Shown here in pieces: positions 1 to 7,538 of a DNA stretch of 64,000 nt. Below the pieces are notes generated by a model. That model was given only the letters and a program-made list of their open reading frames with translations, had not been told where the DNA came from and made no database searches. The DNA is taken from positions 142,001-206,000 of the forward strand of contig JAHFRU010000004.1 in assembly GCA_023266115.1 (NCBI GenBank). The letters run 5' to 3'. The first letter of the stretch is position 1. Each line of letters begins with the position of its first letter. The DNA is from Gammaproteobacteria bacterium (GTDB taxonomy: Bacteria > Pseudomonadota > Gammaproteobacteria > VBWC01). Both the position numbers and the translations under genes were made by a program.

Positions 1-1361
1 TGGATATGCAACGTCTGGTCCTTGATCACCGCTGTACGTATCGAGATCGCCGTATCCATATTGTTACCCCAACCGAGGTAACCAACCGCCCCCGCATAGA
101 TGCCGCGCTTGACCGGCTCCAGCTCATCGATGATCTCCATCGCGCGGACTTTCGGCGCACCGCTGACCGTGCCGGCGGGAAAGGTCGCGCGCAACACATC
201 GATTGCCGTCCTGCCGGGTGTCAACCGGCCGGTGACGTTCGACACGATATGCATCACATGGGAATACCGCTCGACGACCATTTTTTCGGTCAGCGTGACG
301 GTGCCGGTTTCTGCCACACGACCGACATCGTTACGCCCCAGATCCACCAGCATCAGATGTTCGGCGAGCTCCTTCGGGTCGCTCAGCAGATCCTGCTCGA
401 GATTTCGGTCCTCCCGCTCGCTGCTCCCGCGGCGACGCGTCCCGGCGATCGGCCTGACGGTGACAAGATCGTCCTCAAGACGCACCAGAATTTCCGGCGA
501 CGATCCGACGATATGAAACCCGCCAAGGTCCAGATAATACATATATGGCGACGGATTGAGGCGACGCAACGCGCGATACAGGCTGAGCGGCGCTGCGCTA
601 AAGGGAATCGACAGGCGTTGAGACAACACCACCTGCATGATATCGCCTTCGACTATATACTCCTTGGCACGACCGACCGCCGCCTCGAACTGCTCGCGAC
701 TGAAGTCCGACTTGAAGTCCTCTTCGTCGACCTGTGCCACCGGGTGTTGCCGGGTTTCCGCCTGCAACGGCGCATGCAGCAACGCGACCAGCGCGTCGAG
801 ACGCTGCTTCGCCGCGCCCCATGCATCGGCTTGCTTCGGATCCGCATGGACTATCAAATAAAGCTTGCCGGCGAGGTTATCAAACACGACCACTTCGTCG
901 GAAACCATCAGCAATATGTCTGGCGTCCCGACCGTATCGGGATTCGGGCAAGTACGAATACGCGGCTCGATGTACCTGACGGCGTCGTAGCCGAAGTAGC
1001 CCACCAGCCCACCGGTGAATTTCGGCAGATCGCGCAGTTGCGGTGACCGGAAACGCCCCTTGAACGATTCGATCCACGCCAGCGGGTCCCTGACACTGAT
1101 CGTCTCGTCCACGGTTCCGTTGTGCAGTAGTTCGACATCATTGTCGCGGACTCGCACAATCGTCGTGCAGGGCAGGCCGATAATCGAGTAACGACCCCAT
1201 TTCTCGCCGCCCTGCACTGATTCAAACAAATACGAATACGGGCCATCGGCCAGTTTCAGGTAGGTACTCAACGGCGTATCAAGATCGGCGGGAACTTCGC
1301 GTACGACGGGGATGCGGTTAAAACCGGCGGCAGCGTATTCCTTGAACTGTTCTAATGACAT
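1..1361 (-). CDS. trpE: anthranilate synthase component I, 3' end cut by window edge
   Basis: Converts chorismate and glutamine (with TrpG) to anthranilate, the first step of tryptophan synthesis. About 453 codons are present and the frame is still open at base 1, so the last few dozen residues lie outside. Visible family marks are an N-terminal tryptophan-binding-like stretch (YLFESVQGG), the chorismate-binding block with [10 protein letters not shown], and the very conserved [18 protein letters not shown] followed by YAGAVGY. The start at 1361 (ATG TCA TTA GAA) is the only reasonable Met in frame. The gph stop is about 33 bases upstream, so trpE is probably transcribed with rpe and gph, a common gammaproteobacterial arrangement. 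trpG, trpD and trpC would be expected beyond the edge. Assignment is firm. Confidence 0.97.
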   Translation of the reverse strand, partial: MSLEQFKEYAAAGFNRIPVVREVPADLDTPLSTYLKLADGPYSYLFESVQGGEKWGRYSIIGLPCTTIVRVRDNDVELLHNGTVDETISVRDPLAWIESFKGRFRSPQLRDLPKFTGGLVGYFGYDAVRYIEPRIRTCPNPDTVGTPDILLMVSDEVVVFDNLAGKLYLIVHADPKQADAWGAAKQRLDALVALLHAPLQAETRQHPVAQVDEEDFKSDFSREQFEAAVGRAKEYIVEGDIMQVVLSQRLSIPFSAAPLSLYRALRRLNPSPYMYYLDLGGFHIVGSSPEILVRLEDDLVTVRPIAGTRRRGSSEREDRNLEQDLLSDPKELAEHLMLVDLGRNDVGRVAETGTVTLTEKMVVERYSHVMHIVSNVTGRLTPGRTAIDVLRATFPAGTVSGAPKVRAMEIIDELEPVKRGIYAGAVGYLGWGNNMDTAISIRTAVIKDQTLHI

Positions 1362-1394
1362 TGCGGCATGTGTGCTGGTTGCCCGGCCCCGGTT

Positions 1395-2105
1395 TCAGGC
1401 GGCACCCATCAATATACCGCGCAATGCGGCCAGCGTCTCGATTACCACATCCGGTTTCGCCTGACGGATATCCTCGCCGTGGTTATAGCCGTACGGAACG
1501 CAGGCCACCTGAAATCCCGCCGCCCGTGCAGCGGTCACATCGTTAACCGAATCACCGACCATCAACGCATCGGCAGGCGCGACCTTGAAAAACGCGGCGG
1601 CATGCAACAGCGGCATCGGGTCCGGCTTTTTGCGCGGCAGGGAGTCGCCGCTAACGACCAGCGCGAAATAATCATAGACACCGAGATCCTTCAACAACGG
1701 CTCGGTAAACTCCGCCGCCTTGTTGGTGACGCAACCGAGGGCAAACCCGGCGGACTGCAAGTCGTCGAGCCCTTCCTCGACACCTGCATACAAGCGGCTG
1801 CGCTTGCTGGTGTTGTCACGATACAACTGGAAAAACACCGGATAGGCCCGCTCGAACAATGCCTCATCGGGCTCACCTTCAAGCTTGCCGATCAATGCGC
1901 GGCGCACCAGACGCTCGACGCCGTTACCGACCCAGTCGCGTACGCGTTTCTCGCCATGCGGCGCCATATTGAGGTGTTTCATCATTTCGTCGACGCAGAA
2001 AGCCAAATCGGGCACGCTGTCCACCATCGTTCCATCCACGTCTATCAGTATCATTTTCGGCCTGCGTAATGCCATCAACATGCCACCCTGCGGCTGGCTC
2101 GCCAT
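1395..2105 (-). CDS. gph: phosphoglycolate phosphatase (HAD family)
   Basis: Dephosphorylates 2-phosphoglycolate, a by-product of DNA repair or oxygenase activity. It is a HAD hydrolase: motif I is DVDGTMVDS (about residues 22-30), motif II is the Ser/Thr near VTNKAAE, and the late motif is KKPDPMPLLHAA followed by MVGDSVNDVTAARAAG. The ATG at 2105 overlaps the rpe stop by one base (TGATG), which argues for translational coupling. An internal ATG at 2075 would give the more usual spacing of about ten residues before DxD and cannot be excluded. The residue following DVDGT is Met rather than the usual Leu, a mild variation. It lies between rpe and trpE, as in many relatives. Confidence 0.93.
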   Translation of the reverse strand: MASQPQGGMLMALRRPKMILIDVDGTMVDSVPDLAFCVDEMMKHLNMAPHGEKRVRDWVGNGVERLVRRALIGKLEGEPDEALFERAYPVFFQLYRDNTSKRSRLYAGVEEGLDDLQSAGFALGCVTNKAAEFTEPLLKDLGVYDYFALVVSGDSLPRKKPDPMPLLHAAAFFKVAPADALMVGDSVNDVTAARAAGFQVACVPYGYNHGEDIRQAKPDVVIETLAALRGILMGAA

Positions 2106-2773
2106 CAAACCTTGGCCAGCTCGGCGCGCATCGCCTTGATGGTGGCCTTATAGTCCTTGGTGCTGAATATCGCCGACCCCGCGACGAAGGTATCGGCACC
2201 GGCGGCCGCAATCTCGCGAATATTGTCGACCTTGACGCCACCATCGATCTCCAGCCGGATGTCGCGACCGCTGGCGTCGATAATCGTGCGCGCCTCGCGC
2301 AGTTTCTGCAGCGCCTCCGGAATAAAACTCTGGCCGCCAAACCCGGGGTTGACCGACATGATCAGCACCATATCGATCTTGTCGAGCACGTGCTTCAAAT
2401 AATCGAGCGACGTCGCGGGATTGAACACCAGGCCCGATTTACAACCCGCGCCGCGAATCAGTTGCAGCGTGCGGTCGATGTGCTCGCTGGCTTCCGGATG
2501 AAAGGTGATATAGGTCGCGCCAGCAGCAGCGAAATCCGGAATTATCCGGTCCACCGGCTTGACCATCAGATGCACGTCGATATCCGCCGTCACGCCATGT
2601 TTGCGCAATGCCTCGCATACCAGCGGGCCTATAGTCAGGTTCGGCACATAATGATTGTCCATCACGTCGAAGTGGACGATGTCCGCGCCGGCGGCAAGAA
2701 CGGCCTTGACCTCCTCACCCAAACGCGCGAAGTCGGCGGATAGTATCGACGGGGCGATCTTGTAATCTGACAT
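2105..2773 (-). CDS. rpe: ribulose-phosphate 3-epimerase
   Basis: Interconverts ribulose 5-phosphate and xylulose 5-phosphate in the pentose phosphate pathway. The 222-residue protein is of normal length for this TIM barrel. Metal and catalytic residues are visible in [17 protein letters not shown] (His34, Asp36), [18 protein letters not shown] and the late DGGVKVDN. The ATG at 2773 is preceded by GAGG at a spacing of about 8. First gene of an rpe-gph-trpE unit; its upstream gap also holds the end of the act operon, so it may have its own promoter. Confidence 0.96.
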   Translation of the reverse strand: MSDYKIAPSILSADFARLGEEVKAVLAAGADIVHFDVMDNHYVPNLTIGPLVCEALRKHGVTADIDVHLMVKPVDRIIPDFAAAGATYITFHPEASEHIDRTLQLIRGAGCKSGLVFNPATSLDYLKHVLDKIDMVLIMSVNPGFGGQSFIPEALQKLREARTIIDASGRDIRLEIDGGVKVDNIREIAAAGADTFVAGSAIFSTKDYKATIKAMRAELAKV

Positions 2774-2831
2774 AATTTTGACCTCAACGATGTAATCGAA
2801 ACGCTGGCCGCTAACCCGGGTAGCGTCGGCG

Positions 2832-2860
2832 GGCCGATAACTTTACCTGATCAATCGGCC
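2832..2860. other. stem-loop upstream of rpe
   Basis: Seven-base perfect inverted repeat GGCCGAT / ATCGGCC with a 15-base loop in the gap between actF and rpe, about 60 bases before the rpe start. It could be an operator, part of the rpe leader or an end-of-transcript structure. No T-tract follows on either strand, so a simple intrinsic terminator is unlikely. Confidence 0.35.
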
Positions 2861-2961
2861 ATTTTCACGTGCTGAATGGGGTCAAGCCACGCCACTCACG
2901 GCCGCGCGCGACGTGAAAACACCATGCAAAACAGAGGAGAATCCTGGGCGGGGAGTGAGAA

Positions 2962-2986
2962 CGCCGGCACCCGAACGGCGCCGGCG
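2962..2986 (-). terminator. GC-rich hairpin after actF
   Basis: Inverted repeat of ten bases with one mismatch (CGCCGGCACC / GGCGCCGGCG) and a five-base loop, starting 16 bases after the actF stop. This is the expected place for the end of the act operon transcript. No U-tract follows, so it may act as an RNA-stabilising end or assist Rho rather than terminate alone. Confidence 0.45.
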
Positions 2987-3002
2987 GGAATTGACTTGGC
3001 GA

Positions 3003-4034
3003 TCAGGCGCTGACCAGACCCTTCCTGCGCATATTCCATCTGACGGCTGCCCAGCCCGCTGCAAAGATCACCGCGGTAACGGCAACATCGAACAACGAAG
3101 TCATCGGTATGTGGTACTCACCCTGCAAAGAACCCGCGATCCACGTATAGCGCTCGATCCAGGTCCCGATCACGATCGAAAACGCCACCATGACGATAAT
3201 CACCGGGTTATGGCGATTCGGTGTAATCGCAAGCGTGGTAAACGGAATGATGAATTTCAGCACCAGGAACGACCACCACAGGCCGGCATAACCTTCATAC
3301 ATCATGTTGAAATAGCGCCCCATGTCACCCGGCAGACGGCCATACCACATGATCAGGAACTGGGTGAAATACAGATAGGTGTACAGAATCGTCATGGCGA
3401 GCATGAACTGCGCCATGAAGTTGAAAATGTGTAATTCAAACGGCTTGTTCAACTTGCCTGACTGACACAGGAAAAACAGCAGGATCGTGAAAAACGCCAG
3501 GAAGCAGTGGAAATTGCTCTGGAAATGATAGAACGCGTAACTCGCGCTGTGCCAGCTCGGTAACATCGTCATTTCAAAATCCCACGCCACCATAGTGGCA
3601 TACGAGATGTAGAAAAATGGAATCAGCAGCGCGACATTGCGAAAACGGCGCTGCGCCTTGTAGGAGCTGTCGGTTTCACTGAGGCGCTGGTATTTGACAA
3701 ACAGCGAAAACAGCGTTGCTACGATCGCAAACCCGGCAACCTCGCGCAACACAAGAAACGTGTAGTTATGCCAGCCCGGCAAGTGATTACCTTCCTCATG
3801 TGCATGCGCCAGCCACTGAAATGTCGCCTCGCCATTCGACAACAGTATCGCGAGCAAAAATCCGGCCAATGCAAACAGCACCCACAGGGAGCACGCAATA
3901 TCGCGGACCTGAAAACGCCACTGACCGTTAGCGAGATGCAATACCGACGAAAACACCACCGAGCATAGCGCGATATAAAGGACGAAAAGGAAATCCGTCG
4001 TCAGAACCGACCAGCTGCCGAACACAATATCCAT
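3003..4034 (-). CDS. actF: alternative complex III subunit ActF (NrfD-like membrane protein)
   Basis: Polytopic inner-membrane protein of the NrfD/PsrC superfamily, the second such subunit of alternative complex III (ActC is the other). About 343 residues with roughly ten hydrophobic segments; charged loops such as HAHEEGNHLPGWHNY separate them. The start is placed at the ATG at 4034 (MDIVFGSWSVL), preceded by AGGGG at good spacing; the frame extends further upstream but that part lies in the actE end and lacks membrane character. It is the last gene of the act operon. The identification rests on its place after a DUF3341 subunit and a monohaem cytochrome c, and on its resemblance to ActC in the family fold, not on catalytic motifs. 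Confidence 0.85.
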   Translation of the reverse strand: MDIVFGSWSVLTTDFLFVLYIALCSVVFSSVLHLANGQWRFQVRDIACSLWVLFALAGFLLAILLSNGEATFQWLAHAHEEGNHLPGWHNYTFLVLREVAGFAIVATLFSLFVKYQRLSETDSSYKAQRRFRNVALLIPFFYISYATMVAWDFEMTMLPSWHSASYAFYHFQSNFHCFLAFFTILLFFLCQSGKLNKPFELHIFNFMAQFMLAMTILYTYLYFTQFLIMWYGRLPGDMGRYFNMMYEGYAGLWWSFLVLKFIIPFTTLAITPNRHNPVIIVMVAFSIVIGTWIERYTWIAGSLQGEYHIPMTSLFDVAVTAVIFAAGWAAVRWNMRRKGLVSA

Positions 4035-4066
4035 AGCTACCCCTGATTGTTCGTTTTCAATTCCGG

Positions 4067-4633
4067 TTACTGCGTGGCCGCGGTATGCACGCCGGCCGCC
4101 GCGGCATCTTTGGCGAGACCATGACGAACGTAATTGACAACGTGCCAACGCTCCTCAACGTTCAAGTCGTTCGATCCGCGATGGTCTTCGCGCGCGGCCG
4201 GCACACCATAGGCGGGCATTACATAACTGCCGAACGTGATGGTGCCAAAAATCCAGCCTTCGGTGAGCGATTCCTGTACATAACTGTCCACCAGCGAGAT
4301 CGCGCCGATCTTGTTGGTCACCGGGGAATCTGCCTGGCCGGTCAGACCGTGGCACGCCGCGCAGTAGATCCTGAACAGCGTACGGCCTTTTTTCATCGAC
4401 GCGTCCGACAGGGGAATCGGGTTAGTGAGCCCCTTGGCTTCCTCACGATTGGCAATCTTGGTGGGGAAACCCGTTACCGGCACGGAACGAGTCGGAAACG
4501 GGTACATTTCCTTTTCGTTAAAGGGTTCCTGCGGCTTCAGGCTGGGCTGATTCATCATGTCCGTGGACCAGGGCCACGCCAACGCCAGGGTCGGAGCGAA
4601 CAAGAGCGCTGCAAACAGGCTGACAACCTTCAT
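4067..4633 (-). CDS. actE: alternative complex III subunit ActE (monohaem cytochrome c)
   Basis: Periplasmic cytochrome c of 188 residues that passes electrons from the iron-sulfur and haem chain of the complex to an acceptor. It has a cleavable-type signal peptide (about residues 1-19, ending LALA), one haem-binding motif CAACH near residue 93, and a probable Met ligand in VMPAYG about 50 residues later. No lipobox cysteine is seen at the end of the signal peptide. The ATG overlaps the actD stop by four bases (ATGA), so translation is probably coupled. One haem, a c-type cytochrome fold and the place between DUF3341 and an NrfD-like protein fit ActE. Confidence 0.88.
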   Translation of the reverse strand: MKVVSLFAALLFAPTLALAWPWSTDMMNQPSLKPQEPFNEKEMYPFPTRSVPVTGFPTKIANREEAKGLTNPIPLSDASMKKGRTLFRIYCAACHGLTGQADSPVTNKIGAISLVDSYVQESLTEGWIFGTITFGSYVMPAYGVPAAREDHRGSNDLNVEERWHVVNYVRHGLAKDAAAAGVHTAATQ

Positions 4634-5157
4634 CGAAGCACCTCTTCACGAATTTCCAGCACCTTGTGCCGTTTAAAAAGCTGCTTCACCGGTTCGAGCT
4701 GATTGTCGTTCAGTGACATCTCGATACCGACCTGATCGACGCTGACATTCTCGCTATAAAGCGAGTTGCGCTTGCGCAGCAACCGCGCAGTGATGATGAA
4801 ACTGATCACCGTAAACAATACGCCGAACAGGATCAGCATCTCATAGGTCAGCACGATATTGGTCGGCAACGGCACCACCGGCTTGCCGCCCTGAGGCTGT
4901 ACCAGAAACGTCGCTTGTGCCGACGACAGGAACAGGAAGCCGAACGTCATGCCGAACAGCGCGCCGCACAACGTGAACTTCGGCACGTGCGATGGTCGTT
5001 CGCCGAGCACTTCCTCGATTTCCGGATGCTCGATCGGTGAAATCAACGTTACGTCGTCGACACCGAGGCCGGGCACGCGACGGTCACGCAATTCAGCGAT
5101 CGCGTTGAAGGCCTCTTCGAAATCGCGGAACAAACCCATGATGCGATGTTTAGCCAT
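4630..5157 (-). CDS. actD: alternative complex III subunit ActD (DUF3341)
   Basis: Small membrane subunit of 175 residues typical of alternative complex III. A soluble N-terminal part (IMGLFRDFEEAFNAIAELRD, GVDDVTLISP) is followed by two hydrophobic helices at about residues 62-82 and 102-127, then a charged C-terminal tail. It starts 3 bases after the actC stop and overlaps actE by four bases. The DUF3341 family is almost diagnostic for this complex. It carries no cofactor motif. Confidence 0.9.
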   Translation of the reverse strand: MAKHRIMGLFRDFEEAFNAIAELRDRRVPGLGVDDVTLISPIEHPEIEEVLGERPSHVPKFTLCGALFGMTFGFLFLSSAQATFLVQPQGGKPVVPLPTNIVLTYEMLILFGVLFTVISFIITARLLRKRNSLYSENVSVDQVGIEMSLNDNQLEPVKQLFKRHKVLEIREEVLR

Positions 5158-5160
5158 TGT

Positions 5161-6576
5161 TTATGCTCCCTCCAGACCTGGCGTCGCGGTTCCCGACGAC
5201 TGGTGATCGCCGGTACGACGATGGAATACATGCGCCTGCTCGTCGCGCGCCAAGCGGCGGCGGTGATAGACCATTTCCTTGACCTCGTACATCGAGACCG
5301 ACGGAAATATCTTCACAAAAACCAGGAACAGCAGTCCGAACCAGCCAAAGCTGCCAAAGACTATCGCCCACTGCACCATGCTGGGGTACATGATGTCCCA
5401 CGCCATCGGGTGATAGCCATACGCCAGGGTCGGCGAAACGATCATGTACCGCTCCAGCCACATACCGACGTTCAACAGCAGTGACACGACGAACATGGTC
5501 GGAATATGCCGCCGCAGTTTCTCGAAGGCGAGCGTAAACGGCAGGACCGAACCGAAGAACATCATGGCCCAGAAGAACGGCGAGTACGGACCGTAGAACT
5601 TGCCCAGCAGTACCTCCTTGTCGGCATAGTTATGGCCGTACCAGACCGATGCGAACTCGATCAGGTTGAGGTAGGTCCAGACCATCGCGATCGCGAACGT
5701 CAGTTTGCAGGTCTTCTCCAGAATCGGGATCGTCATGTACTCCTCGAAGCGGAAGAAGTAACGCAGACAGATAAACAGCGTGATGATCGCGGCACATCCG
5801 GAGTACAGCGCGCCCGCAACGAAGTATGGCGGGAACGTGGTCACATGCCAGCCGGGCTGGATCGACATCGCGAAGTCGGACGACACGATGGAGTGCACCG
5901 ATACGGCCAGCGGAATCAGGAAACACGCCATCAGCAGATAGGTCTTGCGGAAGTTACGCCATTGCCGGTCGTCACCGCGCCAGCCCAGTGACAGCGCAGT
6001 ATAGAGTTTCTTGCGCCAGCCCCTGGCGTTGTCACGGCAGATCGCCAGATCCGGGATCATGCCGATAAACAGAAACAGCGCCGACGACGTCAGGTAGGTA
6101 AATACCGCAAACGCATCCCAGATCAGCGGTGAGCGGAAGTTCGGCCAGATGCCGCGATCGCTGACGTACGGCAACGTCCAGTAGATATTCCAGAGGCGGC
6201 CGGCATGAATGACCGGGAACAGGCCCGCGGTCATCAGCGAGAACGTCGTCATTGCCTCGGCGAACCGGTAGATAGGCTTGCGCCAGTCGGAGCGGATGAT
6301 ATGCAAAATCGCGGACAACAGGGTTCCGGAGTGACTCATGCCGATCCAGAAAATGAACGTCGCGATATAGATATCCCACATATGCGGCCAGTTCAGGTTT
6401 GCCGGCCCCATCCCGGTGCTGTACTGGTAGATCTCGGCAGTTACCGCGCACGCCAGCATCGCGATGCAGCACCCGACCGCGATCCAGTACCCAATGCGCG
6501 GGTTCTCCATACTCCGCAACACGTCCTTGTTGATCTGGGCCCACTTTATGTCTTCATTAATATCTTTTGTCTGCAT
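5161..6576 (-). CDS. actC: alternative complex III subunit ActC (NrfD-like, quinol-binding candidate)
   Basis: Polytopic NrfD/PsrC-type protein of 471 residues with about ten transmembrane segments. In characterised complexes this subunit forms the quinol site next to the iron-sulfur subunit. Characteristic parts seen are FWIGMSHSGTLLSAILHIIR (a loop with His near the periplasmic face), WRKPIYRFAEAMTTF and GWHVTTFPPYFVAGALYSG. It starts with ATG at 6576, 47 bases after actB2 ends. Long length and position directly after the ferredoxin-like subunit separate it from ActF. Confidence 0.92.
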   Translation of the reverse strand: MQTKDINEDIKWAQINKDVLRSMENPRIGYWIAVGCCIAMLACAVTAEIYQYSTGMGPANLNWPHMWDIYIATFIFWIGMSHSGTLLSAILHIIRSDWRKPIYRFAEAMTTFSLMTAGLFPVIHAGRLWNIYWTLPYVSDRGIWPNFRSPLIWDAFAVFTYLTSSALFLFIGMIPDLAICRDNARGWRKKLYTALSLGWRGDDRQWRNFRKTYLLMACFLIPLAVSVHSIVSSDFAMSIQPGWHVTTFPPYFVAGALYSGCAAIITLFICLRYFFRFEEYMTIPILEKTCKLTFAIAMVWTYLNLIEFASVWYGHNYADKEVLLGKFYGPYSPFFWAMMFFGSVLPFTLAFEKLRRHIPTMFVVSLLLNVGMWLERYMIVSPTLAYGYHPMAWDIMYPSMVQWAIVFGSFGWFGLLFLVFVKIFPSVSMYEVKEMVYHRRRLARDEQAHVFHRRTGDHQSSGTATPGLEGA

Positions 6577-6623
6577 GCCTACACCATTTACCGAGTGACG
6601 TTAAGTGGAATAAGAAATCCGCG

Positions 6624-7538
6624 TCAGACTTCCCGGACACGCTCAAGAAACATGACACATGGATCGGTATTGAGCTCCTCCAGGAGGCGGTACCCGCGCA
6701 AATCAGGATTCGGCTTCTTTTGCGAGGTCTTGCCGAGCTCGACCTGATGACCGCGCCATAACTTGCTCACCTGGCTATCCGGATTGAGCATATCACCGAA
6801 GGAGATGGCGCTCGTCGGACAGGTCTGCTGACAGGCCGTCTGGAATTCCATGTCCTGCACCTTCGCCCGCCCGGGCGCGACCTTGAATTGCTGATCGCCC
6901 ACATTCACGAAGCCACCCTCCGCCACCACCCGATTCTCCATTTTAGCCTTGTCTTTTGCCGCACGTATCCGTTGCACGCAGAACGTGCACTTCTCCATCA
7001 CGCCCTTGTCCCGGACCGTCAGATCCGGATTCAGCTGCATATGCAGCGGTGCCGGCCATGACGATTCGTAATACGACCAGAAGTTAAAATAGCGCAGGCG
7101 GTACGGACAGTTATTGGAGCAGTAGCGGGAACCGATACAGCGGTTGTACACCTGGGCATTCAGGCCATCCGGGGTGTGGTAGGTCGCTGCCACCGGACAG
7201 ACCGGCTCGCAGGTTGCCGCGTTGCAATTCTGGCAATTCGTCGGTACAAAACTCGCGCCGTGGACCTGATATTCGCTAACGCGGTCCTCGCCGAGGTTCG
7301 GCTCGTCCCAGTAACGCTCTACCCGCATCCAGTGCAGTGCGTGGCCCTTCTCGAACTTCTCCTTGCCGACCACGGCAAGATTGTTCTCCGCATAGCAGGC
7401 GACCGAACAGGCGTTACAACCGATACACAGATTGAGATCGATGGCCATGCCCCACATATGCTCGTACTTGTGGTGGCCGCCCTGTTCGCGACCCTTGCGG
7501 TAGTCACCCCAGTTTTCAAGCAGATTCCTAAGCGACAT
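6624..7538 (-). CDS. actB2: alternative complex III iron-sulfur subunit, separate B2 part of ActB
   Basis: Ferredoxin-like protein of about 304 residues (DmsB/NrfC/PsrB type) carrying four cluster motifs. Three look like full four-Cys sets: CIGCNACSVAC, CQNCNAATCEPVC, and pairs CTFC / CQQTC. The remaining one, CIGSRYCSNNC, has Ser where the second Cys is usual, as expected for a [3Fe-4S] cluster, the known composition (three cubanes plus one 3Fe cluster) of ActB. The start is taken at 7538 (MSLRNLLENWGDY), which overlaps the actB1 end by 11 bases; an in-frame upstream extension is unlikely. In well-studied complexes this part is fused to B1; here it is a separate gene, as in the related Qrc complex. 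It has no signal peptide, so it may be exported bound to the Tat-dependent B1. Confidence 0.9.
   Translation of the reverse strand: MSLRNLLENWGDYRKGREQGGHHKYEHMWGMAIDLNLCIGCNACSVACYAENNLAVVGKEKFEKGHALHWMRVERYWDEPNLGEDRVSEYQVHGASFVPTNCQNCNAATCEPVCPVAATYHTPDGLNAQVYNRCIGSRYCSNNCPYRLRYFNFWSYYESSWPAPLHMQLNPDLTVRDKGVMEKCTFCVQRIRAAKDKAKMENRVVAEGGFVNVGDQQFKVAPGRAKVQDMEFQTACQQTCPTSAISFGDMLNPDSQVSKLWRGHQVELGKTSQKKPNPDLRGYRLLEELNTDPCVMFLERVREV

Noticed and set aside
6-1046. Long plus-strand frame over trpE
   Set aside because: Antisense shadow in GC-rich DNA; the minus strand carries clear TrpE motifs.
3003-4148. Longer ActF start at 4148
   Set aside because: The extra 38 residues lie in the actE end, are Arg-rich and lack membrane character; ATG 4034 has a good AGGGG site.
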